Below are positions 37,201 through 49,010 of a DNA stretch of 64,000 nt, in pieces. Positions within the stretch are counted from its first letter, which is position 1. Each line of letters starts with the position of its first letter. Source of the DNA: Augochlora pura (taxonomy: Eukaryota; Arthropoda; Insecta; Hymenoptera; Halictidae); the NCBI RefSeq assembly GCF_028453695.1, contig NC_135776.1, positions 5,084,001 through 5,148,000 of the forward strand, in the 5' to 3' direction. The translations under genes were made by a program, and so were the position numbers. Under the pieces are notes generated by a model that was not told the DNA's origin, did no database searches, and saw only the letters and a list, made by a program, of their open reading frames with translations.

Positions 37201-39715
37201 CACACCAAATTGCAACTCCGCCATTTAATTACATATTCTAAGAAATGAAGGTCATAGAATTAAAGAGAAATACCTTTCACAATGAAAACACCAGAAATTA
37301 GGATTGGGCGAAAATCCAAAAGGAACGGTACCGTGCGGACGAGCGAGTCGCGCGATCTATGCGAACAGCAAAGGGTTAACCAGCGCGGCGTCAAAGACGA
37401 ACGATTTGTATAAATTATGCGCGCAGCGAACGTGTCCGGCGATCATTCAGATCCTAAGACGCGTCGGCCTCTCGCCGGTTCTTGCCGTCTCTCGTGGAAG
37501 ATGCTCACGTCCGCGGCCGCGTATTAAGGATCGAAGCGGCGGCGAGGATCAAAAGACGCCCCCACACGCGGCCGATCCGTCGCAGAAATGCCACCGTCCC
37601 GTTTCAACCGTCGCCGCGCGCTTCTGCACGCGTGCACGCACGTCTCAGCTCGCTGTGCACGTCCCCCGCCGCCGCTACCGCCTCGGACTTTGCATCTGCT
37701 TGCGCTCCGTTCGCCGCCGGTTACCATGTTCCCCGGACTAGAAAATAGCGTAATTGAAGCAATTAAAATGTCTTCGGAAGATCAAGCCTAGGCTCGCGTG
37801 AAATTCACTGGCGAGCCGCTTTTAACGCTTCTCGATTCTCTCGCGGAACAATTGCATCGGGAATTAGTGGACTACATTTTATCGCGACGTGCATCTTATG
37901 GCGCAACGAAATGCGATTGTTGCATTAATTGGGAGAGACAAGCGGATGATGTCTTCTTTAATATCTTTAATTGATTGAATGTGCATGGATATTGTTCGTT
38001 TGTTTTAATATGCAGTTTGTTTTAATCTGCAATATATCTTCAAATATGCAATTTATTTTAATTCGCAATATTTGTTCAAATATATAATTTTGTCGTCAAT
38101 AATTGGCACTCGAAATCGCATTGATAATTGTTAACTACTTGCACTGTAATATTTTTCATTACTGTTTTAATTACTGTTAAAAATCGAGCGTTCCTTTTAA
38201 AACTACCATCGCTGATCAAATGACCAGTCTCACATATTTTATTTCATAATTATTGAAGTCATAAAGCTGTATCTATTAAAAATTGTTAAATATACATAAT
38301 TCTTCTCTATCATAAAAATGTTGAAAGATTTGAATAAATTCTATCTCACAATTCTTAACAATCTATTTTATATAATTCTCACTAGCCTCTCTTATACCTT
38401 TTCATATTAAGTCACAGCATCGTATAAATTAAACAATATTAACACTTGATAATAAATATCACTATTTAACCACTAAATAAACAATTGAAGCTTCATTAAG
38501 CTTTGCAAACAAATCAACGTGCTTACATTACGCGCGTATACCTTAAAAACAGCGTCGACCAAAAAGCGACAGCTCGCGTTCTAAAAAATCCATAAAAGAA
38601 CAATTATTAGATTCATTGGAAAAATTCAATGAAATCGCCCGTAAAAGGGACGATTATTTCCGGGAAGCGCGCGCGCGCAGGAAATGAGAATTTTCGGTGA
38701 ATCATTCCGGCGAGTACCTCGCGCGCGACGCTTTGTTCCCCGATTAGCGTTTCCCGGCTCCGCGCGAACGCAACGGAGGAGATGCACGTGCCGCGAATTA
38801 CGCTTATGCAGCGCGGCGGGTCACTCAGCCTAGAGGGGGGTAGACGGGGTGGGGAGAGGGGGGGAGCCGCCGCCCCGATGCATACGCGGGCCCCCGGTCA
38901 TCCCGCGCATACGTAGGCTCACGCACGCCTGCAGCCTGATTCCGCGCCACGACAATTTTCACGTTTGCACGCCCGGCACGTGCGAGCACGTACATTTATC
39001 TTTGAACATCTTTTACCTCGAATTTCGATCGTAGATCTGCCGCGTTTCCAACCCTTCCTCCTCCTCCCTCTCTCTCTCTCTCTCTCTACTTCCCTCTTTC
39101 CCTCCCTCCCTCCGCCCCTGTCCCGCCGGCTGCTTTCCGCGCGATGCGGAATTCCTGGCGACCCCGGCTCCGGATTCTGCTACCGGGGGCTCTCTCTCTT
39201 GTCCCCCTTCTTTTATTTCTCTCTCTCTCTCTCTCTTTCGCGGCCCTTCCCGACGTTCGCGCGTCCCGAATTTAACAGCCGCCGAAAAAGAAGCTGGCAG
39301 AGCGATCGAACGATTCTTATTAGAACGAATGGCGGATACACGGGGATTTGTATGCCGCTCGTAATGTAGGTGTTATAGAGTGCATACTGAGTTCGATACA
39401 TTAGCTGCATTTTGGGGCGTGGAGATAACTGGGCTTCTTTCGTGTTTTGCTGGAGATAGGTTAAGGGAAGGGTTACGCAGATTTTTATGAGAGTGGAAAG
39501 TGTTGATTTTTATAAGACTGGAAAGTGCAGACTTGAAAATCGAGGAAATCAAATGCATTTTAATTTCTGCATATTATTGACATTTCACATTTCACAGCAC
39601 CTTCTACAATAAATTATAATAAATGCAGCTGGTATGCAATTCTAATGTTCATGCTTGCATTTAATACTAAATATCTGTTACTTCAATCCACCTTCTCCTC
39701 ATTCTATATAATTAG
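37201..39715. other. CpG-rich islands at 37,300-37,900 and 38,640-39,340 with intervening AT valley
   Basis: The first island contains a 21-codon ATG frame at 37,726-37,791 in good context (TTACCATG) but with nothing else to support it. The second island has CT-rich tracts at 39,060-39,120 and 39,215-39,240. The valley 37,920-38,640 is T-rich left and A-rich right. 39,361-39,480 counts A27 C14 G40 T39. Confidence 0.55.
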
Positions 39716-39860
39716 CAATAAATTGCAAACTTGTATGCAATTCTAAATTGTAAGCCTATATGCAATTTTAAAGTGGAATTTTGTATGCAATTTTAAAGTG
39801 CAATTTTGTATGCAATTTTAAAGTGCAATTTTGTATGAAATTCTAAAGTGCATACCTGCA
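39716..39860. repeat. 25-bp tandem repeat, about 4 copies
   Basis: The unit is TATGCAATTTTAAAGTGCAA followed by TTTTG. The central copies are identical and the outer ones diverged. It sits at the centre of an AT valley. Confidence 0.85.
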
Positions 39861-41753
39861 TTCAACAACAGCCGTCTATTATTTCAATCCACCTTCGCTT
39901 CATTCTCCATAAACAAACACACATCTCCCCTTAAAAAACCTACTTTCATCATCGCAAAAAAATTGACACAATTGCAAATCAAAATCATCAGAATCAGCCG
40001 ACTCATACAATATTATTAAATCGCAAATACCATTCATCGACGATGAACAAGTAAAATCGAAAACGTCGGGAAGAAATGACGAAGCGACGAATGAAAAAAT
40101 AATAACGAGGGAAAAATGTCGAGGCGAAACAATGAACGGGCTCTGATTGTCGTCGCTGAGAGGGGGGATGTTCCAGACGGTAGAGAGAGAAGGGGAGAGG
40201 TGGGTAGGGGAAGGAAGCTGTTAATTCGCGAATCAGGATCGGCTGATGAGAATTCGTTGAGACGATCATTACGAAACGAGAGAGGCAGGAACGAAGAGGC
40301 GCGCTGCTCAGATATTCGCCCATTGTGACCGCGGGCCCGTGGATTATATGGCTTTGCAAACCTGTTTTCCCATGGTTGGGCATACATAACCAGCGCGAGA
40401 TAACTTTATTACGAACACCCCGATGTCAGCCCGATAGAGCTCCTTTCGATCCGATAAGATCGCGATATCTCATCCGGATGTTTATTTCAAAGGCGGAATT
40501 ACGAGTCTGGAGCGACGCCAGCCGTCGTAAATTTTCACGAAGCGAGAAAAATGGCGTGAACTCTCCTCTCTCTCTCTTTCTCTCTCTTTCTCTCTTTCCT
40601 TAGACACCATGCTTCTTAGTTTCTGTTTTCGTTTAGCGACTCGACGACAGCGTCGTCCGCCAGAAATTTTGATAATCGAAAGCGTTCGTATTGAATGCAG
40701 CTCGAACTTTTCTATCATTTCTCTGCTGCAATGCTTCTCGTCTGCTTGGCGGTGTTGTATTCTATTATCGATCTGAAGAAAATTTATGACGCTCTTGATT
40801 TATTTAATAACGTATCGGCGCTTTGTGTTTGGAGAAATTTTAATTGGAAATTAGAAATTTATATTTTCTGATTTATGGGGTTTCTGTTTTATGTGACGAA
40901 GTAAGTTTTAGGTGTTTGAAAGTGAATCTTAGAATTTGTATAATAGTTATATTTTTAATAATTATTTAAATCTGAAGATTGATAGCTTATTATGATTTTA
41001 GTGGTGTCATAGAAGCAATGTTTGAGTTAAAAGGGTTGATATGTCGCTGATTGATAGGAAAACTGATTTTGTAATTTAGGAAATTATTAGATTAATTGCA
41101 TTAGTTGTAATGTTATAGTTTTTTGTAGATTTTGACAATTTTTTGACAACTTTGCTATTGTTGTTCTTGATCAAGTTAATTAACTTTATGTGATATTGAT
41201 TACTAGATCTTTATTCAATATTAAATTTTTCACTACGTAACAATTTTTTAAATAATCTTGACATAACCTTAACAATTTTTTAAATCTACAAACTTTGTTT
41301 CTACAAAAATGATCTCGAGACATGATAGAACAATTTTAGCGGCGCCTCAGAATGAAAAGGGTTAACCAACACCGGATCCATTAACCCTAACATACAAAAA
41401 GACCGCGTTTTCATTCATTCGTCGCACAATTCATCCGCGGCTCTCGTTCCGCGAAAACTTTTCGAATAAAGTCGCGAACCGAAGCGTTCTCACAGTGAAA
41501 CAGAGACTCGGCAGAAATTATGCCGCCAACGACATCGTAGCAGATTTTACGATCTCCGCGGCACGATTTTTATTATCGTTCGGAATGGTCGCCGCGGATT
41601 AGGGTACAGAGTCGGAAACGCTGTCCTCGATCGTTCGCGAGGCCTCGAACGAAGTCATTCGTCCGTCAGCAATGAATATAGACGGCTCCGGGAAGGCAGG
41701 CTGCGTCGAGAAAAAAAAACGTATTTTATTGGATATCTTGACGAGAGCGAACA

Positions 41754-41796
<43 letters not shown>

Positions 41797-41835
41797 AAGA
41801 GACAGAGACAGAGAAAGGGAAAAGAAACTAGAGAG

Positions 41836-41935
41836 NNNNNNNNNNNNNNNNNNNNNNNNNNNNNNNNNNNNNNNNNNNNNNNNNNNNNNNNNNNNNNNNN
41901 NNNNNNNNNNNNNNNNNNNNNNNNNNNNNNNNNNN
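41836..41935. other. Assembly gap of 100 N
   Basis: Exactly 100 N, abutting a (GA)n-rich tract (41,755-41,835) on the left. The round number suggests a placeholder of unknown true size, caused by the simple repeat. Frames reading across it are meaningless. Confidence 1.
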
Positions 41936-42690
41936 CTTGCCCGCGTCTGCGAACCGTAGTCGCCGAGAGTAATAAATAAATCTCGGAGAAGCCGTAGCAA
42001 GGGCCAGCTCTAAATCTCGTGCGTGGCTCACCCATAATTATCTCAAGGTGTCGGTAAACATTCCTCTCATTACGCGCGGACAAATAGTGGCGGCGAAAGA
42101 GAGAGAGAGAGAAAGAGAAAGACAGAGATAGAGGGAGCCTCGAGAGCCATTGGACGGGCCTACATCGGGCCCGGTAATATATAGCTAATATTTTTCTGCC
42201 TGCGTCAAGGATTATCGGCGTATCAACGTCCGCGCAGCGTAACGATCGTTGCGCAGGGCATAACGAGGCGTTTTGACAGGGCCCTCGCCTTCCGGGACAG
42301 TTGAGGCCCCGGCGTGCCGGGCCCGAAACTCGACCGGGCCCCGCTCGAACGAGATCGGCCCGCCGAAGGAGACAGCGAAGAAACGGGAACCGGGGTAAAG
42401 GGAAAAAATTGTCCGAGACGAAGAGAAAGAGAAAGAGAGAGAGAGATAGAGAGAGAGAGGGAAAGAGAGAGACTGGGGGATGAAGCAAGAGAGGGTAGAA
42501 GACAGTAAAAGAGATAGAGAAAGAGAGAGAGAGAGAGAGGAGAGACGCGACGTACGGCTGCGTAAATTATCTCCGCGGTGTGTATTTATCCGGAGATTTA
42601 CAAGCGGGCAGCGCGCGTTTGATTTACACGCCCGTGCGCCCGTAGCCACGCTGAACTGGCTAAAAGGGTTCTGCGGGTGAAATATGCAAC

Positions 42691-42712
42691 AGGATGCGCC
42701 GGGGCGCATCCT
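42691..42712. other. Perfect 10-bp inverted repeat with 2-bp centre
   Basis: AGGATGCGCC, then GG, then GGCGCATCCT. It sits in a CpG-rich island with no frame or promoter context. It could extrude as a cruciform or act as a dimeric protein site, or be chance. Confidence 0.9.
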
Positions 42713-43005
42713 ACCCGGACCGCGTCCACCGGAATCGTATTGCGGCTGGAGCGGCCCTCGCGAGAATCTCGCGCACCTGCGCCCCCTGCCCCCGATACGC
42801 CGATTCCACGACCAATTACCGTTCGCCGAGCTAATAATGGAGGGTTCCGATGACGCGTTAAGGGTGGATGATGAAGTTTCTCCATGCAGGAAGTGCAACG
42901 ACGCGCCTTCCTGTGATTCGTGCAACGCGCCGTGGAGAACGCGAGCCGCGGAGCGGATTTCGAAAGTGGATTAATTATGCGTCTGCTGGAAACATGGTCG
43001 AACGT

Positions 43006-43631
43006 TTAACCCCTTGATGTACTATTTTCTTTGTAGGAACAAGGATGAGCATCTTTTGCAATAATTTTTGAGAAGGTAAAGGAAAAATATTTATTGCGTT
43101 TTTCTAGATTTATTTGAATGTTTAAATATCGACGAGAAGAGGGCGGAATTTTATTCTGGCTTAAAAATTGTAAACCAATTATATTGTAATATATGCAATA
43201 TATATATATTATAATATATGCAAATCGTAATATATAGAGTATATAATATATATATAGAATTATTGTAATTTGCGCCTGAAGATGTTACTATAATATTTTC
43301 TATAATATCGACGGTAAGCAGAACGTATGCAAACAGAAAATTTATACAAAACTGAACTAATTATATAATGTATAAATATCTTCATTTACCGTGTATTGTA
43401 ATTTGGAACAAAAAGTTTTACTGTCCGCTAAAAGTGATCACGTTTCAAAATAATTTTTATCATATTTCTTTATATTCAGAAAATTGTTAAGAGCTGCCAA
43501 CTCTTGCACAAATCACAAAATTTAATTTCATAATGTATAAAATGCTCTAAGTTATATAAAATGACAACGCTACGAGTCTAAACAAATCTCTTGCATTTCC
43601 ATTCAAAATGGCTCCGACTGTAAAGAGTTAA
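43006..43631. mobile_element. Possible decayed piggyBac-like non-autonomous element
   Basis: Starts TTAACCCCTTGATGTACT and ends CCGACTGTAAAGAGTTAA, flanked by TTAA on both sides and 626 bp long. The two ends match each other only over the first ~10 bases with mismatches. The 3' end resembles that of the 101-bp MITE at 19,263. The interior is AT-rich and includes a TATATA-rich stretch; it has no transposase frame. The pairing of the two ends is an inference. Confidence 0.35.
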
Positions 43632-44699
43632 CTCCACATATATACCAATACATTATCTTCGATCAATTAACACAATTAAATGCAGAACGATCTTACCATA
43701 TAATCTGTACATGTTGCAACTGATGCATCCATCTATCTATTATCCATCAATTTTATCATTCCGCATAAAATAAATTATTCACCTATAAACAAATTTCCCT
43801 TTCACTAATCATAGCAGCTTACCACTTGATTTCACCTAGCAAACCGCATCGCAAAAATCGACTTCTGGTTGGCGGCGTGAATCGCATCGATCAGAGGCTT
43901 CGCAGGCGACGATCCACGGTCCCCACGATGCTCGATCATCTCCGGGAGCCGGGGACCGGTCGGCCAGTCCTCGAACCCGCGAGTAACACATCAAACTAGC
44001 GGTGACGTGCGCGTATGTACGCGTACCGTAGGAAATATATTAAGGCTCGCAAGCGCGAGCTGGTTAGGGTTAAGAGCGGGGTATAAAGATGTTGTTTGAG
44101 GCGTCGGACACCTGTGCCCCGGCCTGCCGGCTCTGCATATGGACTGCGTAGAGCCAACAGGCCGCGCCCCTTCTCTCTCTCTCTTTCTTTCTCTCTCTCT
44201 CTCTTTCTCGCCTCCTTTGGTGCTGTGCTCCCTTTATCGCCTGTTCCACCTTCCTCTCGCCGTTCGTCGTCGTTTCTTCCATGCGGCTCGTGAAACATCA
44301 TAACGTACGCCGTGGCCGCGGCGACCACGCGTTTACCTGTACACGCGCGCGCACGACCAACAGACGGAGCGGTACGTAACGTATGTACCCTGCATTAAGA
44401 TGCAGACGATGATAAGGAGGACTTTACGATCTCACGCTCGGACGATTCATAGCCCGGCGATGTATGAACGGACGCTGCTTACCGGGGTTCCCGCGGTCCG
44501 GCAACCTTCACCCTGCTACGAGCGCCGGACTAGGACTGCCCTTAGCCCTATGGAGGGCGAACGGATTGATCGGCGATCGATGATCCATGCCGCGGAGACG
44601 AGGACGTCGCGAGGTATTCCTGGTGAAGGAAATGACATCTTTGGGAATTATTTCTCCGGTTCGGAGTTCTTACTGGAAAGTTGCTACTAAAGGGTTTGA
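43632..44699. other. A/C-rich valley end and CpG-rich island
   Basis: 43,640-43,860 is A/C-biased. The island 43,870-44,680 includes a (CT)n tract at 44,170-44,212 and an unremarkable TATAAAG at 44,086. No gene or RNA was recognised. Confidence 0.5.
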
Positions 44700-45135
44700 A
44701 AGGGCGTAGATTGGACCAGGTGCGAGGATTTTTTCGAGGAAAAATATTCATGATTAACCACGTTAAAATTAACATTAATGTTCCTTCTAATTAAAGAAAC
44801 CCAGAATCGTGGATATGAAGTGTCATTTTTATGAATTATTATTACGGTTCACGGACTTTGTTAAACAATTATTAATACACGGTCCGAAAGCTTGAATATT
44901 GGACCAGTTATAGAAATTTTCTTAACCTAAGATATGCAAGTTTGAGCTTCCATTTCTTAAGGTCTTTAGTCACCCCACCCACGTACTTGAACAGAAACGA
45001 ATAGCTCGAAGTGTTATCTTCATGAATTAATTTCTCGGCGCACAAAGTTCGTATCGAAACGAGGTACAAGGCGTTCGATAGATTAGACAATGGACCACCT
45101 TTGAGAATTCTTTCGTCCGAAAAGACGGTCATTCA
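44700..45135. repeat. Cluster A of a diverged ~170-bp tandem repeat (about 3 copies)
   Basis: Shared landmarks are TTGGACCAGGTG (44,713), TTGGACCAGTTATAG (44,899) and ATGGACCACCTTTGAGAATT (45,090). Each is followed by a TTTTTTC or TTTCTT run and preceded by a block ATGAAGTGTCATTTTTATGA or GAAGTGTTATCTTCATGAAT. Copies are strongly diverged. Confidence 0.7.
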
Positions 45136-45240
45136 ACGGTGTACCGTCTGCATCGAGCCCCGGTTCCTCGGCAAGGATCTATCAAGAAGTCAAAGTATTC
45201 ACAGTTCTAGCAAAGCCGACGGAAAATCGCCGGCTGCTTA

Positions 45241-45264
45241 GTATGCCGGTATTCCCCGGCATAC
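45241..45264. other. Perfect hairpin, 9-bp stem and 6-base loop
   Basis: Arms GTATGCCGG (45,241-45,249) and CCGGCATAC (45,256-45,264), loop TATTCC. It is followed by GC-rich DNA with no T run, so it is not a bacterial-type terminator. The function is unknown. Confidence 0.9.
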
Positions 45265-47821
45265 CAGTTGAATCTAGCCTCCTCTCGTATTCCCGACAGC
45301 CAGGGCCGTTGGCTTCCCGGAGATGAGGGACTAAAAACCCGCGGACGGTCCGCAAAGGGACATTTAAATGATGTCGCCGCGGCTCCGCGCACAGGGAAAG
45401 AGGTCGATGGAGTGGGGGGCCCTGCGGCAGGAATAACTCAGCGGCCTAGCCGGGGGCCCCCGCAGGCAGAAGGGGTCCCGGACCCCTTGGTAGGTTAGAA
45501 CCGAGCTAGATGGACGGACGAGGAGACGTTGGTCAGTCAACGGTCCCGGAGTGACATCGCGCGGGCTCTAGATTCTCTCGGACGACCTCGCGTCTTCGCC
45601 GCTCTCTCTTTCCTCTCTCTCTCTTTCCACTCGCTCCTTCTCTCTCCTTCTATCTAACCGCTTGGTCCACGGTTGGTGGGGGTCCAAGGGGCCCGAGGAG
45701 GAGGGCGCCGGATGCTAATCAGATGCCGACCGCGGCGGCGACATCAAAAGGAGCTAGCGTCAGACCTTGTCACCAGCTACGAGCGCGGCCGGCCTCGCCT
45801 TTATTTGAATGCGCTATCGTCGGGTATACGCGACGATGACGAGGCCTGCTTTTTTCGGGCCCCCAGTCTCTTTCGGAACGCCGCGCCGACGGGGATGATA
45901 CCGATGATTCGTCGATCGGGGTCTGCGCTCCCTGGAATCGGAGCACTCGGAATGCCGGGCCCCACGGCACGCTCGAAACATTGCCTCGATTTTCAACCAG
46001 CGGCCTTCTACGTTGGACGATGAATTTAGAGAAAATAGAGACGCTTTTGTTATTGATATTTTATTATTTTTAATGGGAGGAGAAGGAAACGATTTTTAAT
46101 GATTTATATTTGATGTTGTTTTTAGCGAATGGGCTTTTAGTAGGTTTTCTTTCACGGTTGTATTGATTAGTATTTTATTAGTATTGTATTATTATTATTT
46201 TAGTGTTATTTTGTTATTGTTATATTATTATCGATTAATATTATATTGATACATCCTTAATATTTTCTATGATACGACACAATTTTTATTGCCTGTGTGT
46301 CTTTATTTAATTTCGTTCCTAGACTTTGATAATGAAAATATTAAATTTGGTATTAATTTAGAAGAAATAAATATTGTCCACATTTAATTATGTATGAAAT
46401 CTTCACGAGGCTGTTTCGGTATCATAGTACAAGAGGTTAAGCACACTTCTAATAATTTTTCGACTTTCAATCTCTTCTCGACTTTTGCTAGTCATTACAA
46501 AATAAATTCGGTAAACTGTATAATATAAAATATTATCAAAAATAGTATTAACTATAATCTATCAGAATAAATATCTCATACCTCGCAATATTATTCACAA
46601 AAAGTTATATCATCGACACTGTGGTGCAGCTATGACAGGGATTAACCTGACAGACTAAATTAATTAATTCAAAAAGAAATTCCTCCTGAGCACAGAATAT
46701 ATATCCTGACTTACATGCTATTGTTCTATCAATTTTCTATAAGCTCAAGCAATTGCATAAACGTCCAGGCTCAAGACATAAATATTATAATCCTCAAGAC
46801 ATAAATATTATAGTCCTCAAGACATCTAATACCGACGAACTGTGAGAAAATTCAACCGGACACAAGGAAGTGGCCAAAACGGTCCAACTTTCGAGGCTGT
46901 CATTAATCATTGCGGACAAAGGGGTCGGCGACATTCGGGGCCCGGTACCGAGGGAATCGCTCTCGATTTCGTCAGGAGACACTTTCTCGCTGCAGGTACC
47001 CTCGGAACGCCGGGACCACCAGATTTAACGTTGGTACAACGACACTCGTTGCACGCCGGAATGACATCGCATTCCAAGCATGATCGCGGCCGGTCGAAGA
47101 GGGCAGACGCGGGGCGGGTAGGGCGTTTAAGCAGGATCTTCGGTAATTGTCATTTCTGGCCAGCCGGGCATACCTACTCCCCGCCGAAGAGTGAGAGAGA
47201 GAGAGAGAGCGAGAGAGGGAGAGAGAGAGAGAGAGAGGAGTTCTCCTTATAATAATATGCGGCCGTGTCCTCGGAGAGCGGTGTCCCTCTGTCAAGTCCT
47301 TCGCGACCCAAGTTCCAGTCCCCTCTTCTCCCCCGGGTCCGGTTCGCCTAATAAAACGATCGTCGATTATCGTGCAATTATGCCGTCTCATTAATCCACC
47401 GGCAATTATGTCCTCTCCCCACTCTCTCTTCTTGCCGGTCGCGTCGGTTCGCCCTCTTCCTCTCCCTCGCCCGACGTTCCCGTCGCTTCTTCTCGTCGGC
47501 TTCCTCGCCCCTCCCTCCCCCCCTTCACCTTCTGTTCCCCACCTCGTCGCGGTTCGCTCGATCCTACCGTCCGGTGCCCCCCATCGACGGCGAATCGCCG
47601 GCGTACCCTTTTCGTGCGTTCTCTCCCGCGGAGGGGCTCTCACCAGGCCCTTATCCGCCGTTTCATAACTTATGAACGTTGACAAGCGCATGCTGCAATG
47701 TTGGGACAACCGCTCTCGGGGACGCGGCCGTTCCGTCAGCCGCGGCAATTACACCCTACTTGGAACCCGATGCGAGCGATCGCGAACACGCGGCATCCAT
47801 CCCGCGGCCGGTGCGCGCTCC

Positions 47822-47831
<10 letters not shown>

Positions 47832-47892
<61 letters not shown>
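47832..47892. repeat. Uninterrupted (GA)n, about 30 repeats
   Basis: A clean dinucleotide run of about 61 bp, the longest perfect microsatellite in the window. Likely polymorphic. Confidence 0.97.
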
Positions 47893-47895
<3 letters not shown>

Positions 47896-48200
47896 TGCGT
47901 TCGGGGCGAAGGAGGGACGGACGGGTGAGTGCCGCGCTGGCTGGTGTCTTTTTCGACCGGCGCGCTCCTTTCCCGTGCCAACGGGAAAGAAGCTAGAATG
48001 ATGCGCGACAAATAGGCGACGATACCATGAACGCATGCACGCTACCCGGAATTTTTCCGTGCCCTTTTTTTCGACCCGTCGCGCGGCGGTGTTCTTTAAC
48101 CCCTCGCGGGCACGGCTGCTATCACGGATCGCACGGCAAGCGAACGCGACGCGCTAATAGTACCAGCTACGAGGAGTACCAACTTTGAGGAACCTCAAAA

Positions 48201-49010
48201 GGTTAAAGTATGGGTTATAAGGTATTGTTCGATATTTTACATCGTTCTTCAACCACGTGTTTTGTCGAACTCTGAATTAAATAGCAGTTTTTGGGAATTT
48301 TTTTCTGGTATTCGGGGTTTTGTGGGAACTTTCGTGATAGGGGGTTCGAAAGAGTATATGGTGGACCATTTGTAGGAATTTTGTCGTGACGAGATGCGTG
48401 CACTTACTCGGAAATATTTAGGGTAATTTGTTACCTTGTAATGAAAAGAGGTGGAGTCATTGTAGGAAAGCTGTAGAAGGAGTTATAATTTTGTAAATCA
48501 TTCCTGAGATTTAGGAAGGTGCTTGGAGAATTATTTATGGGGAGTTTGATGATCCTTGTATTGAACTATACGTGAGAATTTTTTATCCTGAAATATCTAT
48601 ATTTAGGAACTTAATTTTCAATATATACATTTAATGCGATAAGTCCTGTATTCAATGTATACAGATCGAAATGAAGTATCATATTTATGAATTATTTACA
48701 AGATCCACGAAAGCCCACAATAAATAATTAATATACGGTTGCAAACTACATATGTTGGACCAGCTCTGAGAATTTTTTCACCCCGGAATATTTAAATCCA
48801 AGAGCTCGACTCTTAACACATCAATATCCCCTATCTTCAACAAACAGATCATAGTAAAAATCGAGATAAATCGAGGATTATCTTTACCAATTTTTTTAAA
48901 GATCCACAATCTCTTAAAACAAATTATTGTCAACCAGTTGCAAAGTACATACACTGGACCAGCTCTGAGAATTTTCCCACCCCCAAAAAAAAATATCTAA
49001 ACGCACTTGT
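48201..49010. repeat. Cluster B of the same ~170-bp tandem repeat (about 4-5 copies)
   Basis: Landmarks recur at about 48,362 (GGTGGACCATTTGTAGGAAT), 48,563, 48,754 (TTGGACCAGCTCTGAGAATT) and 48,955 (TGGACCAGCTCTGAGAATTT), each followed by an AATAT motif and CAGATC-AATGAAGT-like sequence. The two right-hand copies are the most alike. The family is shared with 44,700-45,135. Confidence 0.75.

Larger units (their letters stand above)
39861..43005. other. Non-coding mosaic with GA tracts around the assembly gap
   Basis: 39,901-40,020 is strongly A/C-rich (A53 C32 G6 T29). The island 40,050-40,740 has (CT)n at 40,562-40,600. The valley 40,760-41,420 repeats the skew flip and ends with GAATGAAAAGGGTTAAC, a MITE-like end, near 41,352. 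The island 41,430-42,990 is rich in GA tracts (41,755-41,835; 42,098-42,140; 42,420-42,545). Frames crossing the gap are meaningless. Confidence 0.6.
45136..48200. other. CpG-rich islands with AT valley between; long (GA)n
   Basis: Island 45,150-46,020 contains a (CT)-rich tract (45,600-45,655) and several GGGCCC sites. Valley 46,030-46,830 is G/T- then A/C-rich. Island 46,840-48,190 contains GA tracts at 47,190-47,240. Minus-strand frames up to 258 codons in this island are Arg-rich and run through the GA tracts, so they are not accepted. Confidence 0.55.

Noticed and set aside
37726..37791. 21-codon ATG frame in good start context
   Set aside because: Too short to judge, with no repeat, signal or conservation evidence; frames like it are expected by chance.
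41655..42488. 277-codon minus-strand frame
   Set aside because: Runs through 100 N of assembly gap and through GA tracts, so it has no meaning.
43965..43990. Minus-strand GGGTTCGAGGAC resembling a tRNA T arm
   Set aside because: Flanking stem bases do not pair and no A box lies at the right distance.
46972..47748. 258-codon minus-strand frame, Arg/Gly-rich
   Set aside because: Lies in a GC-rich island, includes GA-tract translation, and has no recognisable motif.
48098..48206. TTTAACCCCTCG ... AAAAGGTTAAA as a third small MITE
   Set aside because: Only about seven end bases pair, the interior does not match the other elements, and the CpG-rich content is typical of the neighbouring island.
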